Assembly: GCA_009668975.1 (NCBI GenBank) | Contig: SBEG01000020.1 | Span: forward strand, 1 to 64,000 | DNA length: 64,000 nt | From: Deltaproteobacteria bacterium | Lineage (GTDB): Bacteria > Desulfobacterota > Desulfuromonadia > Geobacterales > Geobacteraceae | Reading direction: 5' to 3' | Shown: positions 1 to 7,331 of the stretch, piece after piece | Layout: each line of letters begins with the position of its first letter | Position numbering within the stretch: the first letter of the stretch is position 1 | Translations under genes and position numbers: made by a program | The notes under the pieces: model-generated | Databases searched by the model: none | What the model saw: the letters and a program-made list of their open reading frames with translations, nothing else | Told to the model about the DNA's origin: nothing

Positions 1-55
1 TGAAGTGGAAAATAACTCTGGCCCCGGGGGTGGAAAATTACGCTGGCCCTTGACA
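1..55. mobile_element. Terminal end of an IS21-type insertion sequence (partial)
   Basis: Two imperfect copies of a 19-base unit, GTGGAAAATWACKCTGGCC, lie at 5-23 and 30-48, offset by 25 bases, and a CA dinucleotide falls at 54-55. From base 56 the sequence is collinear with tnpB as found in the longer copy near 7670, so 55/56 is a sharp junction. Multiple short terminal repeats and a CA end are typical of IS21-family ends. The element's transposase genes would lie outside the window, so the family name is inference. Confidence 0.5.
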
Positions 56-348
56 GAAAGGTATCCGACTTGGGCTTTGGCGGTTTCGTTTCGATCCTGG
101 AGCACCAGGCAACCAAGACCGGCTGCTCTATAGTCAAAATCGACCGCTGGTTTCCGAGCAGTAAGCTATGTAGTTCCTGCGGAATCATCAACGAGCAGTT
201 GTCGCTCAGGGATCGGGAATGGGCCTGCGATTGCGGCCTGGTCCACGATCGAGATTTGAACGCAGCAATCAACATTCAACGAGCCGGGGCGTCGGCTCTT
301 GGGCTAGGCGATGTAAGACCGGGGTCAAACCCGGCAATCGCTGTCTGA
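56..348 (+). pseudogene. tnpB: TnpB (IS200/IS605 family) C-terminal fragment
   Basis: This is the last ~95 codons of a TnpB RNA-guided nuclease. It keeps the zinc-ribbon cysteines (CSSC and CDC) and the final RuvC motif DRDLNAA, but the first two RuvC acidic motifs and the N-terminal domain are missing. It closely resembles the C-terminus of the copy at 7370-8536, with scattered substitutions. The 5' part was removed where the IS21-type end joins at 55/56. Downstream, a hairpin at 358-376 and the sequence to about 386 match the right end of the second copy, so the IS right end is preserved. Not functional as a nuclease gene, although the right end could still be recognised by a transposase supplied in trans. 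Confidence 0.85.
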
Positions 349-393
349 ATCCAGAATCCTCGCCTTCCAGGCGGGGAGTACGTCAACAGTACG

Positions 394-1371
394 TTATCTG
401 ACCAGCTTCAGTAAATCACTCAGAAAAACAAAGGACATAAGGGCGATTACTGCAGCCATGCTGATTTTTGTAGCCAGCAACTGGACCCTCTTGCTGATCT
501 TCTTGCCTGTTGCGGACTCGACCAGGGCAATTGCGATCAACCCGCCGTCGAGTACGGGGAGTGGCAGGAGGTTGAAGATGACGAAGTTCGCGCTCAGAAT
601 CGCCACAAAGAAGAGGAGACTTATCCAGCCTATGTTTGCCTGTTCTGCCCCGACCTTGACTATCTGGAGTGGTCCTAAGACATCTAAGACAGGAGAAAGT
701 CCAACGAGTCGCTGAAACAGTTCAGCCGAGGATTTGAGCTGCTCGATCATCAGGGTAATCCCATTCCGAATGGACCCCAACAGTCCATGGGGAGTCGAGA
801 TGGTTTCTCCTGAAGCTTTGATTCCAAGCATCCATTTCTTTCCTTCATTTTCCGGAACCACAGATACTTCATATGCACCCTGGCCTCTTTCGACCTTAAG
901 GCGCACCGCCCTACCCTTTTCTTCCGTGACTAAAGCCGTCATCTCGGACCACCTGACAATTGGAAGTCCATTAACTGCAACCACTCTGTCACCCGATAGG
1001 AGACCTGCTTTTGCAGCAGGTTTTTCCGGGAAAACCTGGCCAATTTTAGTGGTTAATTGAGGAAGCCCGATAAAGGATACCGCTGCGAATACAACGAAGG
1101 CAAAAAGTAAGTTACTGCCGGGGCCGGCCAGGGCAACCCAAATTCGGGTCAGAGGCGGGAGATCCTGAAATCCATCATCTGTCTTGACATATCCACCAAG
1201 GAGAAGCCAGCGCAGGCAGTATCTCGTTCCGCCCAGCTCCTTCATGACGAGAATCTTTCCAAAACCAATGGAAAACTCTGGGACGGGAACACCGGAATAC
1301 TTGGCTGCGATGAGATGACCGAGTTCATGAATAAGGATGAGAAAAGCTATCGCAAGAATCGTCAATATCAT
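394..1371 (-). CDS. M50-family site-2 zinc metalloprotease (RseP/SpoIVFB type)
   Basis: Predicted intramembrane zinc protease of 325 residues. The active-site motif HELGH is at residues 15-19 inside the first membrane segment, and the second motif LDGG is at 274-277 in a C-terminal membrane segment. A single PDZ-like domain lies between (about 105-180). E. coli RseP is about 450 residues with two PDZ domains, so this is a short, single-PDZ form. Such enzymes cleave membrane-anchored regulators or signal-peptide remnants; the substrate here is unknown. The ATG at 1371 is chosen because it overlaps the stop of the upstream gene (ATGA), indicating translational coupling. Its stop codon lies just 8 bases from the right end of the IS fragment. 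Confidence 0.88.
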   Translation of the reverse strand: MILTILAIAFLILIHELGHLIAAKYSGVPVPEFSIGFGKILVMKELGGTRYCLRWLLLGGYVKTDDGFQDLPPLTRIWVALAGPGSNLLFAFVVFAAVSFIGLPQLTTKIGQVFPEKPAAKAGLLSGDRVVAVNGLPIVRWSEMTALVTEEKGRAVRLKVERGQGAYEVSVVPENEGKKWMLGIKASGETISTPHGLLGSIRNGITLMIEQLKSSAELFQRLVGLSPVLDVLGPLQIVKVGAEQANIGWISLLFFVAILSANFVIFNLLPLPVLDGGLIAIALVESATGKKISKRVQLLATKISMAAVIALMSFVFLSDLLKLVR

Positions 1372-1859
1372 TTTACGGCCTTCAAGGTAACGTCCTTCAA
1401 TCCGGCAAGGTATTGCAGGCCCCACTCCGCCTGTTTCTTCTCCTTGTCATTCAGCTGGCCATGATATTCCAGCGATAGCGCCACTGGATCAACAACGGCG
1501 AATACTCTCCTATTTTGGCATGCTAAATCGGTCGTCGGGCACACCAGGTCAATAACCTCTGATCCTCGCTCCACCCAAAGATGCGGATATGGCTCTCGTC
1601 CCTGTGGGCTCAATACACCAAACAAAATCTTCGACCCAGGCAATTTGAAGGCAACTTTAGAATTTTCAAGCCGACATCTCCCCTCTCCTTGCCATGAACT
1701 GAACCACCACCCCGTCAAGTCTCTATTGAATGATCCCTCAAGTTTGCCCCATAGTCTCGGACAAGGGGCCTTGGCTACCCTCGGAAGTATGCCGCCGATT
1801 ATTACAAAGAGACTCAACATGAGCAGTGTAATTGTCAGAAATCGGATATATTTCTTCAT
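1368..1859 (-). CDS. Hypothetical membrane-anchored or secreted protein
   Basis: Not recognised. The 163-residue product has a basic N-terminus followed by a hydrophobic segment (about residues 7-26) that could be a signal peptide or membrane anchor. The rest is soluble, with several Trp residues and six Cys, compatible with a periplasmic domain. It ends in an ATGA overlap with the M50 protease gene, so the two are made together. Being a partner or substrate of the protease is a reasonable inference from this coupling, but no motif shows it. Confidence 0.6.
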   Translation of the reverse strand: MKKYIRFLTITLLMLSLFVIIGGILPRVAKAPCPRLWGKLEGSFNRDLTGWWFSSWQGEGRCRLENSKVAFKLPGSKILFGVLSPQGREPYPHLWVERGSEVIDLVCPTTDLACQNRRVFAVVDPVALSLEYHGQLNDKEKKQAEWGLQYLAGLKDVTLKAVK

Positions 1860-1922
1860 ATATGTTATCGGTTGCCGCAGTAGATGACATATGAGCTTGG
1901 GGAATAAACTACATTAGTTTTC

Positions 1923-2282
1923 TTATTTATTTTTTCCGAAATATTCTTTCAGTGCATCACGTATGATAACGGAATATGAATACGCTTCCTTCTTTTTCCT
2001 GCGTTGGCGCGACAACTCATCCACAACCTCAAACAAATCAGGCTCAATTGTGATCGACATTTTGATGAATTCTGATTTGTTAATTATTTTATCGGAATTA
2101 TTTTTTCCGATATATTCATTGGTAGCTGGTTTTTTAATCTTTTCTTTCTTGGGAACCGTTATTGTTTCCTCAGCCAGGGGAGGGACCCCCGCCGCATCTG
2201 CGTTGTTTCCAGCTTCCATTCCCTCGTCAATTTTCTTATCTTCCTGCACGATATCTTTCAATGATAGTCGTTGCCGTTTCAT
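1923..2282 (-). CDS. Ribbon-helix-helix DNA-binding protein, likely partition partner of ParA
   Basis: The 119-residue product has a charged, low-complexity N-terminal half (about 1-65) and a C-terminal segment that looks like a ribbon-helix-helix fold: a short strand (MSITIEPDLF) followed by two helices ending in REALKEYF-like sequence (IIRDALKEYF). It is 14 bases downstream of parA and co-directional. In small-ParA systems (ParA/ParG, ParF/ParG) the second gene is a small RHH centromere-binding protein with a flexible N-terminal tail that stimulates the ATPase. This layout fits that model. The start is preceded by a G-rich run acting as ribosome-binding site. Confidence 0.7.
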   Translation of the reverse strand: MKRQRLSLKDIVQEDKKIDEGMEAGNNADAAGVPPLAEETITVPKKEKIKKPATNEYIGKNNSDKIINKSEFIKMSITIEPDLFEVVDELSRQRRKKKEAYSYSVIIRDALKEYFGKNK

Positions 2283-2296
2283 ATTTTTGCCCCCCC

Positions 2297-2953
2297 CTAT
2301 TTTGACAAACCGAGAATTTCCGCAACTTCTTGCGCGAGCAGCTCTATTTCTTGATGCGCAACTGATCCTGGTGCATATTTATTTATACCAACCCCCACAG
2401 TTGCGGAATCTGAATACGCAACTCTATGCCCAAGTGTTGCTTTCGATACGGGACCCCATTCCTCAAGAACTGATCGCAACTCACGCCCCGATGCAGTGCT
2501 TTGTTGAACACGGTTAGGAACAATAAGAAAACTCTTTTTCTTGTCCAAATCCATTGCTTCCCGGCAAACAGATATTGCGCCCTCAGCAGCTTCGATATCT
2601 AGTGGCGTTGGGCCTACCGGAACTAGTATCAAATTCGAGTAAAGTGCTGCTCGCAAAGATACGGAATCCAGGAACGGCGGCAAATCCAAGATGATAAGAT
2701 CAGCCTGTAATTTATCCAACTCCTGCTTTAGATTTTTGCCAACACCGTCATCTGCGACCGTACAGACTTCAACGCCGGTTTCTAGAGCACCCCGTTTTAA
2801 CCATTTCGTAGCGGAATTTTGTCCGGTATCAGCGTCTGCGACGAAAATGCGTAGTTTTGGATATACTTCTTTCAGTTGCGTGGCTAAATGAACTGAAATT
2901 GTTGTTTTCCCTGCTCCACCTTTTTTTTGCACAATCCCTATGATTTTTGCCAT
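2297..2953 (-). CDS. parA: ParA-family plasmid partition ATPase
   Basis: 218-residue ATPase that would drive plasmid segregation over the nucleoid. The deviant Walker A motif KKGGAGKTT is at residues 10-18 and the Walker B-type segment LIILDLPP at 86-93. There is no N-terminal HTH, so it is a small ParA/MinD-type enzyme that depends on a separate DNA-binding partner, supplied by the RHH gene just downstream. The ATG at 2953 is preferred over an upstream in-frame ATG because GGGAG lies 7 bases before it and the Walker A spacing then matches the family. The upstream leader is partly duplicated at 3203-3336. Confidence 0.92.
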   Translation of the reverse strand: MAKIIGIVQKKGGAGKTTISVHLATQLKEVYPKLRIFVADADTGQNSATKWLKRGALETGVEVCTVADDGVGKNLKQELDKLQADLIILDLPPFLDSVSLRAALYSNLILVPVGPTPLDIEAAEGAISVCREAMDLDKKKSFLIVPNRVQQSTASGRELRSVLEEWGPVSKATLGHRVAYSDSATVGVGINKYAPGSVAHQEIELLAQEVAEILGLSK

Positions 2954-3202
2954 TAGTAATCTCCCGTACATGCCGGCTCCGTTGCGATGAGCAACCTGAC
3001 TGGTTTGGTGCATGCAATTTCTTACTCATTTCACGACAATGTATAGTATTTATTATTTCGTATTTCCTACATAATAATACGTATATAGTTTATAATTATT
3101 CTTGTATACTATATAGCATTTAGCATATAGTATATCTTTTTGCTACTTCCCGCGGGCCGAAGCGCTCGATGATGGACCGTTCGCCAACGCCTTGAGCGAA
3201 AG

Positions 3203-3336
3203 AAATTTTGCCATTAATAAACACTGTGAACGTAGGGCCCTTTGCAATAATCACCCTGACTAATTTGGAGCATTCTATCTCTAAATCATTATTCCGTCAA
3301 TATATCCTATTTATTATTTCGCTTTTCGTATTTGCC
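3203..3336 (-). repeat. Diverged duplicate of the parA start and leader
   Basis: Bases 3203-3336 align end to end with 2942-3070. Both contain TTTTGCCATTA at the parA start-codon position, then CCTGACT followed by a TTTGG element, and end in TATTTATTATTTCG. In the duplicate the equivalent ATG opens only a 23-codon reading frame, so parA itself is not duplicated. The copy may carry a second binding site set for the partition complex. Confidence 0.55.
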
Positions 3337-3558
3337 ATATGGTAATTCCTATATCGTATTTGCTCATTCTTATTTGTTTTTTAGTACATAGTTTTTCTTT
3401 TTTATTATTTACTTTTTAGTATTTGCTTTGCGACTTTACCATCTGGCTCATCCCATGGAGGTAGGGGGAATACTTTCCATCACCTTGCATGCAGAGGTTT
3501 GTTCGGATTTCAATTGGCAAGTAAACTTACTGACTCTCATCTTAGTTAAAGTCTCAAT

Positions 3559-3930
3559 CGTAATATTACCCACAACGCTTCACGTAATATTACACACGCA
3601 AGGTATCTACGCGGGTTAGACAGGGTGTCCGCAATTTCAGAGAATTCAGAACTGCGATAGATTCCTATTTAGTATTTACTATATAATATTTATTTACCAT
3701 ATGATGTTCCCTTATTTTTTAGCTTGTTGTAGAAATAAGCAATTTATGTCGAAGCGATATGCATCACCCTGAAACTCGCAAAGCGAAATTCGTGTCTACG
3801 AAATCCTGCAAACGTCAGGTGCACCAAACTACACGAATAATTCTACTTTTTTAGAACCTCGAGCGCCCATCTAGCCTGAAAAGCTCATTTCGTAATATTG
3901 CCCACGCAATTCTTCGTAATATTGCCCACA
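3559..3930 (+). repeat. Upstream iteron pairs (CGTAATATTACCCACA-like)
   Basis: Four copies of a 16-base unit occur at 3559-3574, 3583-3598, 3891-3906 and 3915-3930. Within each pair the copies are offset by exactly 24 bases. The consensus is CGTAATATTRCCCACR. Their position just before the initiator gene suits autoregulation of rep as well as origin function. Confidence 0.8.
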
Positions 3931-4004
3931 AAATTGGTTTTTTTCTTTGTTTTATGGCGCATTCATTGTAAAAATTAAGAAATAAAAAGCTTGGGGAGGG
4001 CCGC

Positions 4005-4835
4005 ATGAAAAAAGATGCCAAGGGAGCGGCTAAACAGCTTGATTTGTTTGTGGCAGATATTCTGACATGGTCACCAAAAGCTGATAGACATTCTCTTGAA
4101 CACCCTTTCTTTTCCCTTTCGAAAAGAAAAGACCTGAAAATTCGCAACTATGAAAGTCCTGACGGTACCGTCAAATTAGAAGTCACCCCGTCGGTAAAAG
4201 GAATGGCGACAATATGGGATAAGGACGTAATCATATATACCGTGTCTGTCCTGAGGGAAGCTATCCAGAAAGGAGAACGTCCTGAACGGAACGCCCCAGT
4301 TAACATAACTGCCTACAATCTCTTGATGAGCACAAACAGGGGCAGCGGGGGGAAAAGCTATGAAGACCTCGAGTGTGCTCTTGACCGACTGAAAGGTACC
4401 GTCATCAAGACCAATATCCCCACGGGTGGTAGCCAGAAAACGGAAGGCTTCGGCATAATCGAAAAATACAAGATCTTGAGAGATTCCAAAACAAACAGGA
4501 TGATTAGTGTTGAACTTGTTCTAAGCGACTGGTTATGGGATCTGGCCGTGACAGGAGATAAAGAATTACTGGCTATTAACCGTGAATATTTTGAAATAAC
4601 CGGTGGTGTCGAGAGACGGTTGTATGAAATGTCCAGAAAACATTGCGGTTATCAAAAGCAGTGGGAAATTGGACTGCAAAAACTGCACAAAAAAAGTGGT
4701 TCCGCTTCATCAATCCGTGAGTTCCGCCGCATGATTCGTGAAATAGTTAAACGAGATTCCTTACCCGATTATTCAATATCCTTTGACTCTGACAAAGACA
4801 TGCTTACTGTTCGGAATCGAGTTCAGCTACCGTAA
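4005..4835 (+). CDS. repA: Plasmid replication initiator (RPA family)
   Basis: The 276-residue product resembles the 'replication initiator protein A' family (Pfam RPA). Typical features are the EHPFFSLSKRKDLKIRNYE-like opening (residues about 32-50), the VTPSVKGMATIWDKD segment (61-75), and a C-terminal winged-helix-like region. It would bind the CGTAATATT iterons on both sides of the gene to open the origin. An AGCTTGGGGAGGGCCGC leader places GGAGG about 6 bases before the ATG. One iteron (4831-4846) overlaps its stop codon. This is one of two unrelated initiators in the window; the other is at 6017-6943. Confidence 0.85.
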   Translation: MKKDAKGAAKQLDLFVADILTWSPKADRHSLEHPFFSLSKRKDLKIRNYESPDGTVKLEVTPSVKGMATIWDKDVIIYTVSVLREAIQKGERPERNAPVNITAYNLLMSTNRGSGGKSYEDLECALDRLKGTVIKTNIPTGGSQKTEGFGIIEKYKILRDSKTNRMISVELVLSDWLWDLAVTGDKELLAINREYFEITGGVERRLYEMSRKHCGYQKQWEIGLQKLHKKSGSASSIREFRRMIREIVKRDSLPDYSISFDSDKDMLTVRNRVQLP

Positions 4836-5379
4836 TATTACCCACAGCTCGGTTTTCGCCTTATATATTAGCCTGTTGCATTTACTTCCGTACTCTTTTA
4901 AATGATTTCTTCAAGTTTTAGTTGAAGTTTTTACCTGGGAAATAATTCTTAATATTTTGTTTTACTGTTATTTTTCAGCATGTTAGGTGATGTGCTGCCC
5001 GACTAAACTCTTCGTAATAATGCACACGGCAATAGTTCTTGAGAAACTCGGTATAACGCCCACATATCCATTTTACATAATGTTTTCAGTATGTTGTATT
5101 TGAGCTTAAAGTCTCTTTGCTTCGTAATATCACACACAAAATCTTCTCTAGAAACTTCTTTCTGACTCGTAATTTTACCCACTCACATCTCAAATTTGCA
5201 GATCTGAGCGATAATACAGGGGTTTTAGGGGGAAAAGAGGCAAAATATTCGTCTTTTCCAGCTATGGTTCAACTGTTTATATCCTGTTGAACGTCTCGTA
5301 CTTTACCCACTTTAACCACGTAATAACGCACACCGCATGTTCGTTGTATCACACACCTATCCTCGTAATATCACACACA
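4831..5379 (+). repeat. Downstream iteron array, probable oriV
   Basis: Nine copies of the 16-base CGTAATATTACCCACA-like unit occur at 4831, 5013, 5049, 5123, 5168, 5297, 5319, 5342 and 5364 (start positions), all in the same orientation. The last four are tightly packed at 22-23 base spacing, roughly two helical turns, so they present on one face of the DNA. The surrounding sequence is AT-rich. Direct, phased, same-strand copies beside an initiator gene are the hallmark of an iteron-controlled plasmid origin. Confidence 0.82.
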
Positions 5380-6016
5380 AAATTGTCTGTGACGGCTTGC
5401 TACCAGTGGCTTTACAAGACCCGTAAAGGTTATTAAAGGTATATCTAAATAAGGTTTTAAAGGATCACGTCCTGTTGAAAACTTTCAAACTAAATAAGAA
5501 GGGGAAAATACAACTCAGCTCTTCAAGTAACCCGAGTCAGAAATTACCTTCCAGATCCAGAAAGGTCTATGAAACTAGAAATACTGATCAATTACTCGCT
5601 AGTTATTTTGGAAAATATCCAGATATATAAATTTTTGCGCAAACAAGTATTTCCACCCGGAATAAGTGCCTTCTACTGGAATAGTATACAGGGATAATAA
5701 TATAGGAGACCGCTGTAAAACCACGTCCAAGAAGGCCACAGCAAGCATGTCCCCCACCTTTTATTCGTAGTAAATCGTCAAAGTTCCCACCTTTTATTCA
5801 TAGCAGAATGAATTTCTTCCCACCTTTTATTTGTGGAAAACGTTTCAATTCAAGTGACATATCAACAACATATTTACCAAGAGACTACAGAAATTCATTC
5901 ACGACAAACTGACTCGCCAAAAAACGGATGTCCACAATTCATCGACGAAATAGGGGTGATATGATCGGATCAGCTTTGAAGGGGAGGGGGACAACAATGA
6001 GAAATACAAATCGTAA
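5380..6016. other. AT-rich non-coding region between the two replicons
   Basis: No gene is supported here. It carries the three 33-bp-periodic repeats described separately and long A/T-rich stretches (for example 5440-5700) that would melt easily. It probably belongs to one or both origins. Confidence 0.5.
5753..5836 (+). repeat. Second iteron set, three copies at 33-bp period
   Basis: CCCACCTTTTATTCGTAG at 5753-5770 recurs with one change at 5786-5803 and with several 3' changes at 5819-5836. The starts are exactly 33 bases apart, three helical turns. The sequence is unrelated to the CGTAATATT set and lies at the 3' side of the second initiator gene, making it the candidate binding array for that protein. 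Confidence 0.7.
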
Positions 6017-6943
6017 CTATTTGGGGATATGAGTCCTAGACGGTTTCAGCAGAAGGCCAGGTTGTTGCTGCTCGACTTTTGCAGCAGTATAAACTGTCAG
6101 CACTTTGCGCAGTGCTTCACAGAACTTTTCCTTGAAATGATCCAGACGACCTAGTTCGGTACCAAACTGACCACGCAACAAATGCCAGGGAATAACGGTA
6201 GGTTGTCTGAGGTAACTAAGACGGTAAGTCAACCAGGTATAAATATCTAAAGCCATCGGAGAGCGACTTAACGCTCTCATGGCTCGCATATCAACCGGCA
6301 CGGGGCTACCAATCGCTTCGTTGTAGAAACCAGCACTCAGCGTAACTGTTGATTTCCATAAGCCGGCCTCTTCTGGTTTTTGAGGTGTCCACCATAAATT
6401 GTATTCATCAACTATCGGGAAATTTTTCCCGACATCATTCCCCTTTTCACTTGTAATGCATGAAATTGATGTTGAGAATAGTCGACGAGTCTGCTTACGC
6501 AGATTCGTTATTGTGCCATTCTGCCCACCCGAAGGAATATAGCCCAATGATCTCATGAACTCAGATAATGAGTTTCCCAGCTCAATGGTTGGACATTTTG
6601 TTTTAACTGCTTCGGATATCAACCATGTGATAAGAAGGCGAGGGCAACTTCCATAGGGTAACCCGATCATTGAGGGGGCCATCATGGCTAAAAGATAATT
6701 TCCATTTCTACGGACAAATTCGCTTTTTTCGGGGTTTTTGTGGGGGAGGGTGGCCTGGACCATAGCTTTTGCCATGAAACCGATTGTACCGGCGCTCTTG
6801 GCGTCCTCTCGCTCGATTTGTTCAGCTTCAGCGATGAGTTTTCGGACCGAGGCCGGAATCTTAATTTCGCTGCTGCAGAAATCACTGCCAATTGGATCGA
6901 AAGTCGAGGTACTACCCGGGGAGTTTCTATTCAGCGGTTGCAT
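6017..6943 (-). CDS. repA2: Plasmid replication protein, RepA_C family
   Basis: The 308-residue product matches the family 'plasmid encoded RepA protein' (Pfam RepA_C). Recognisable blocks are ATLPHKNPEKSEFVRRNGN (about 69-87), GLPYGSCPRLLITWLISEAV and the serine-rich segment around RRLFSTSISC. It is of a different family from the initiator at 4005-4835. The ATG at 6943 has AAGGGA upstream and overlaps by 17 bases the end of the M23 peptidase remnant, so the two were once co-translated. The nearby 33-bp-period repeats are its likely binding sites. Two initiators suggest a plasmid cointegrate or a multi-replicon plasmid. Confidence 0.85.
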   Translation of the reverse strand: MQPLNRNSPGSTSTFDPIGSDFCSSEIKIPASVRKLIAEAEQIEREDAKSAGTIGFMAKAMVQATLPHKNPEKSEFVRRNGNYLLAMMAPSMIGLPYGSCPRLLITWLISEAVKTKCPTIELGNSLSEFMRSLGYIPSGGQNGTITNLRKQTRRLFSTSISCITSEKGNDVGKNFPIVDEYNLWWTPQKPEEAGLWKSTVTLSAGFYNEAIGSPVPVDMRAMRALSRSPMALDIYTWLTYRLSYLRQPTVIPWHLLRGQFGTELGRLDHFKEKFCEALRKVLTVYTAAKVEQQQPGLLLKPSRTHIPK

Positions 6944-7331
6944 CGATCTTTCCCTTCAAATTCCCATAAATACCTGCAGAGTTAACCTGAAGCGAATGAT
7001 TCGGCCAAACACGGATCTCATAGAGTACATGTGGCCCGGTAGTTTTACCGGTATTCCCGGATACTGCAATGCAGGTTGTCGGATCAACAGATTGCCCGGC
7101 ACTGAGTATGAGCTTCGAGTTCTGAGCATACATGGTCACATATCCATTCAGGTGATCAACCGCTACAAGCAGCCCGTAACCCCTGTAATGCCCGGCAAAA
7201 AGAACAACGCCCGCTTGTTTTGGATAAACGGACGTGCCCACTGGACAAGCAATATCCCAACCTTGATGAAAAAGGTATTTTCCACTTCTTAAAGGGTCAA
7301 TCCTCCATCCGCGTACCGAGGTAAGGCGACC
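6927..7331 (-). pseudogene. M23-family peptidase, C-terminal remnant
   Basis: About 130 codons of a LytM/M23 zinc endopeptidase domain remain. The first zinc motif survives as FHQGWD, and the overall GxVxxAG...GYG...YA...VSGNTGKTTGPH order is kept. Two conserved histidines are altered: the usual YAH reads YAQ, and the final HxH motif reads HVL. The N-terminal half is missing, cut at about 7332 where the IS200/IS605 right end begins. The gene is therefore both truncated and catalytically doubtful. Its stop overlaps the start of the RepA_C gene. It may originally have been a plasmid entry or cell-wall remodelling protein. Confidence 0.75.

Larger units (their letters stand above)
2954..4004. 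other. AT-rich non-coding region between parA and the first rep gene
   Basis: About 1 kb with no convincing gene. It holds several AT-rich, mutually similar tracts (around 3040-3130, 3295-3425 and 3660-3715) built on TATTTATTATTTCGTATTT-like sequence, a degenerate copy of the parA leader (3203-3336), and two pairs of iteron-like sites close to the rep gene. RHH-type partition proteins bind arrays of short repeats upstream of parA, so the AT-rich tracts are the best candidates for the centromere. A 63-codon ORF at 3428-3619 lacks any recognisable feature. Confidence 0.55.

Noticed and set aside
3428..3619. A 63-codon frame in the region before the first rep gene
   Set aside because: No motif, no ribosome-binding site, and it crosses the iteron pair at 3559-3598.
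3559..5379. Repeats considered as a CRISPR array
   Set aside because: Units are only 16 bases, spacers are 6-8 bases in tight pairs or highly irregular, and no cas genes are present; iterons beside a rep gene explain them.
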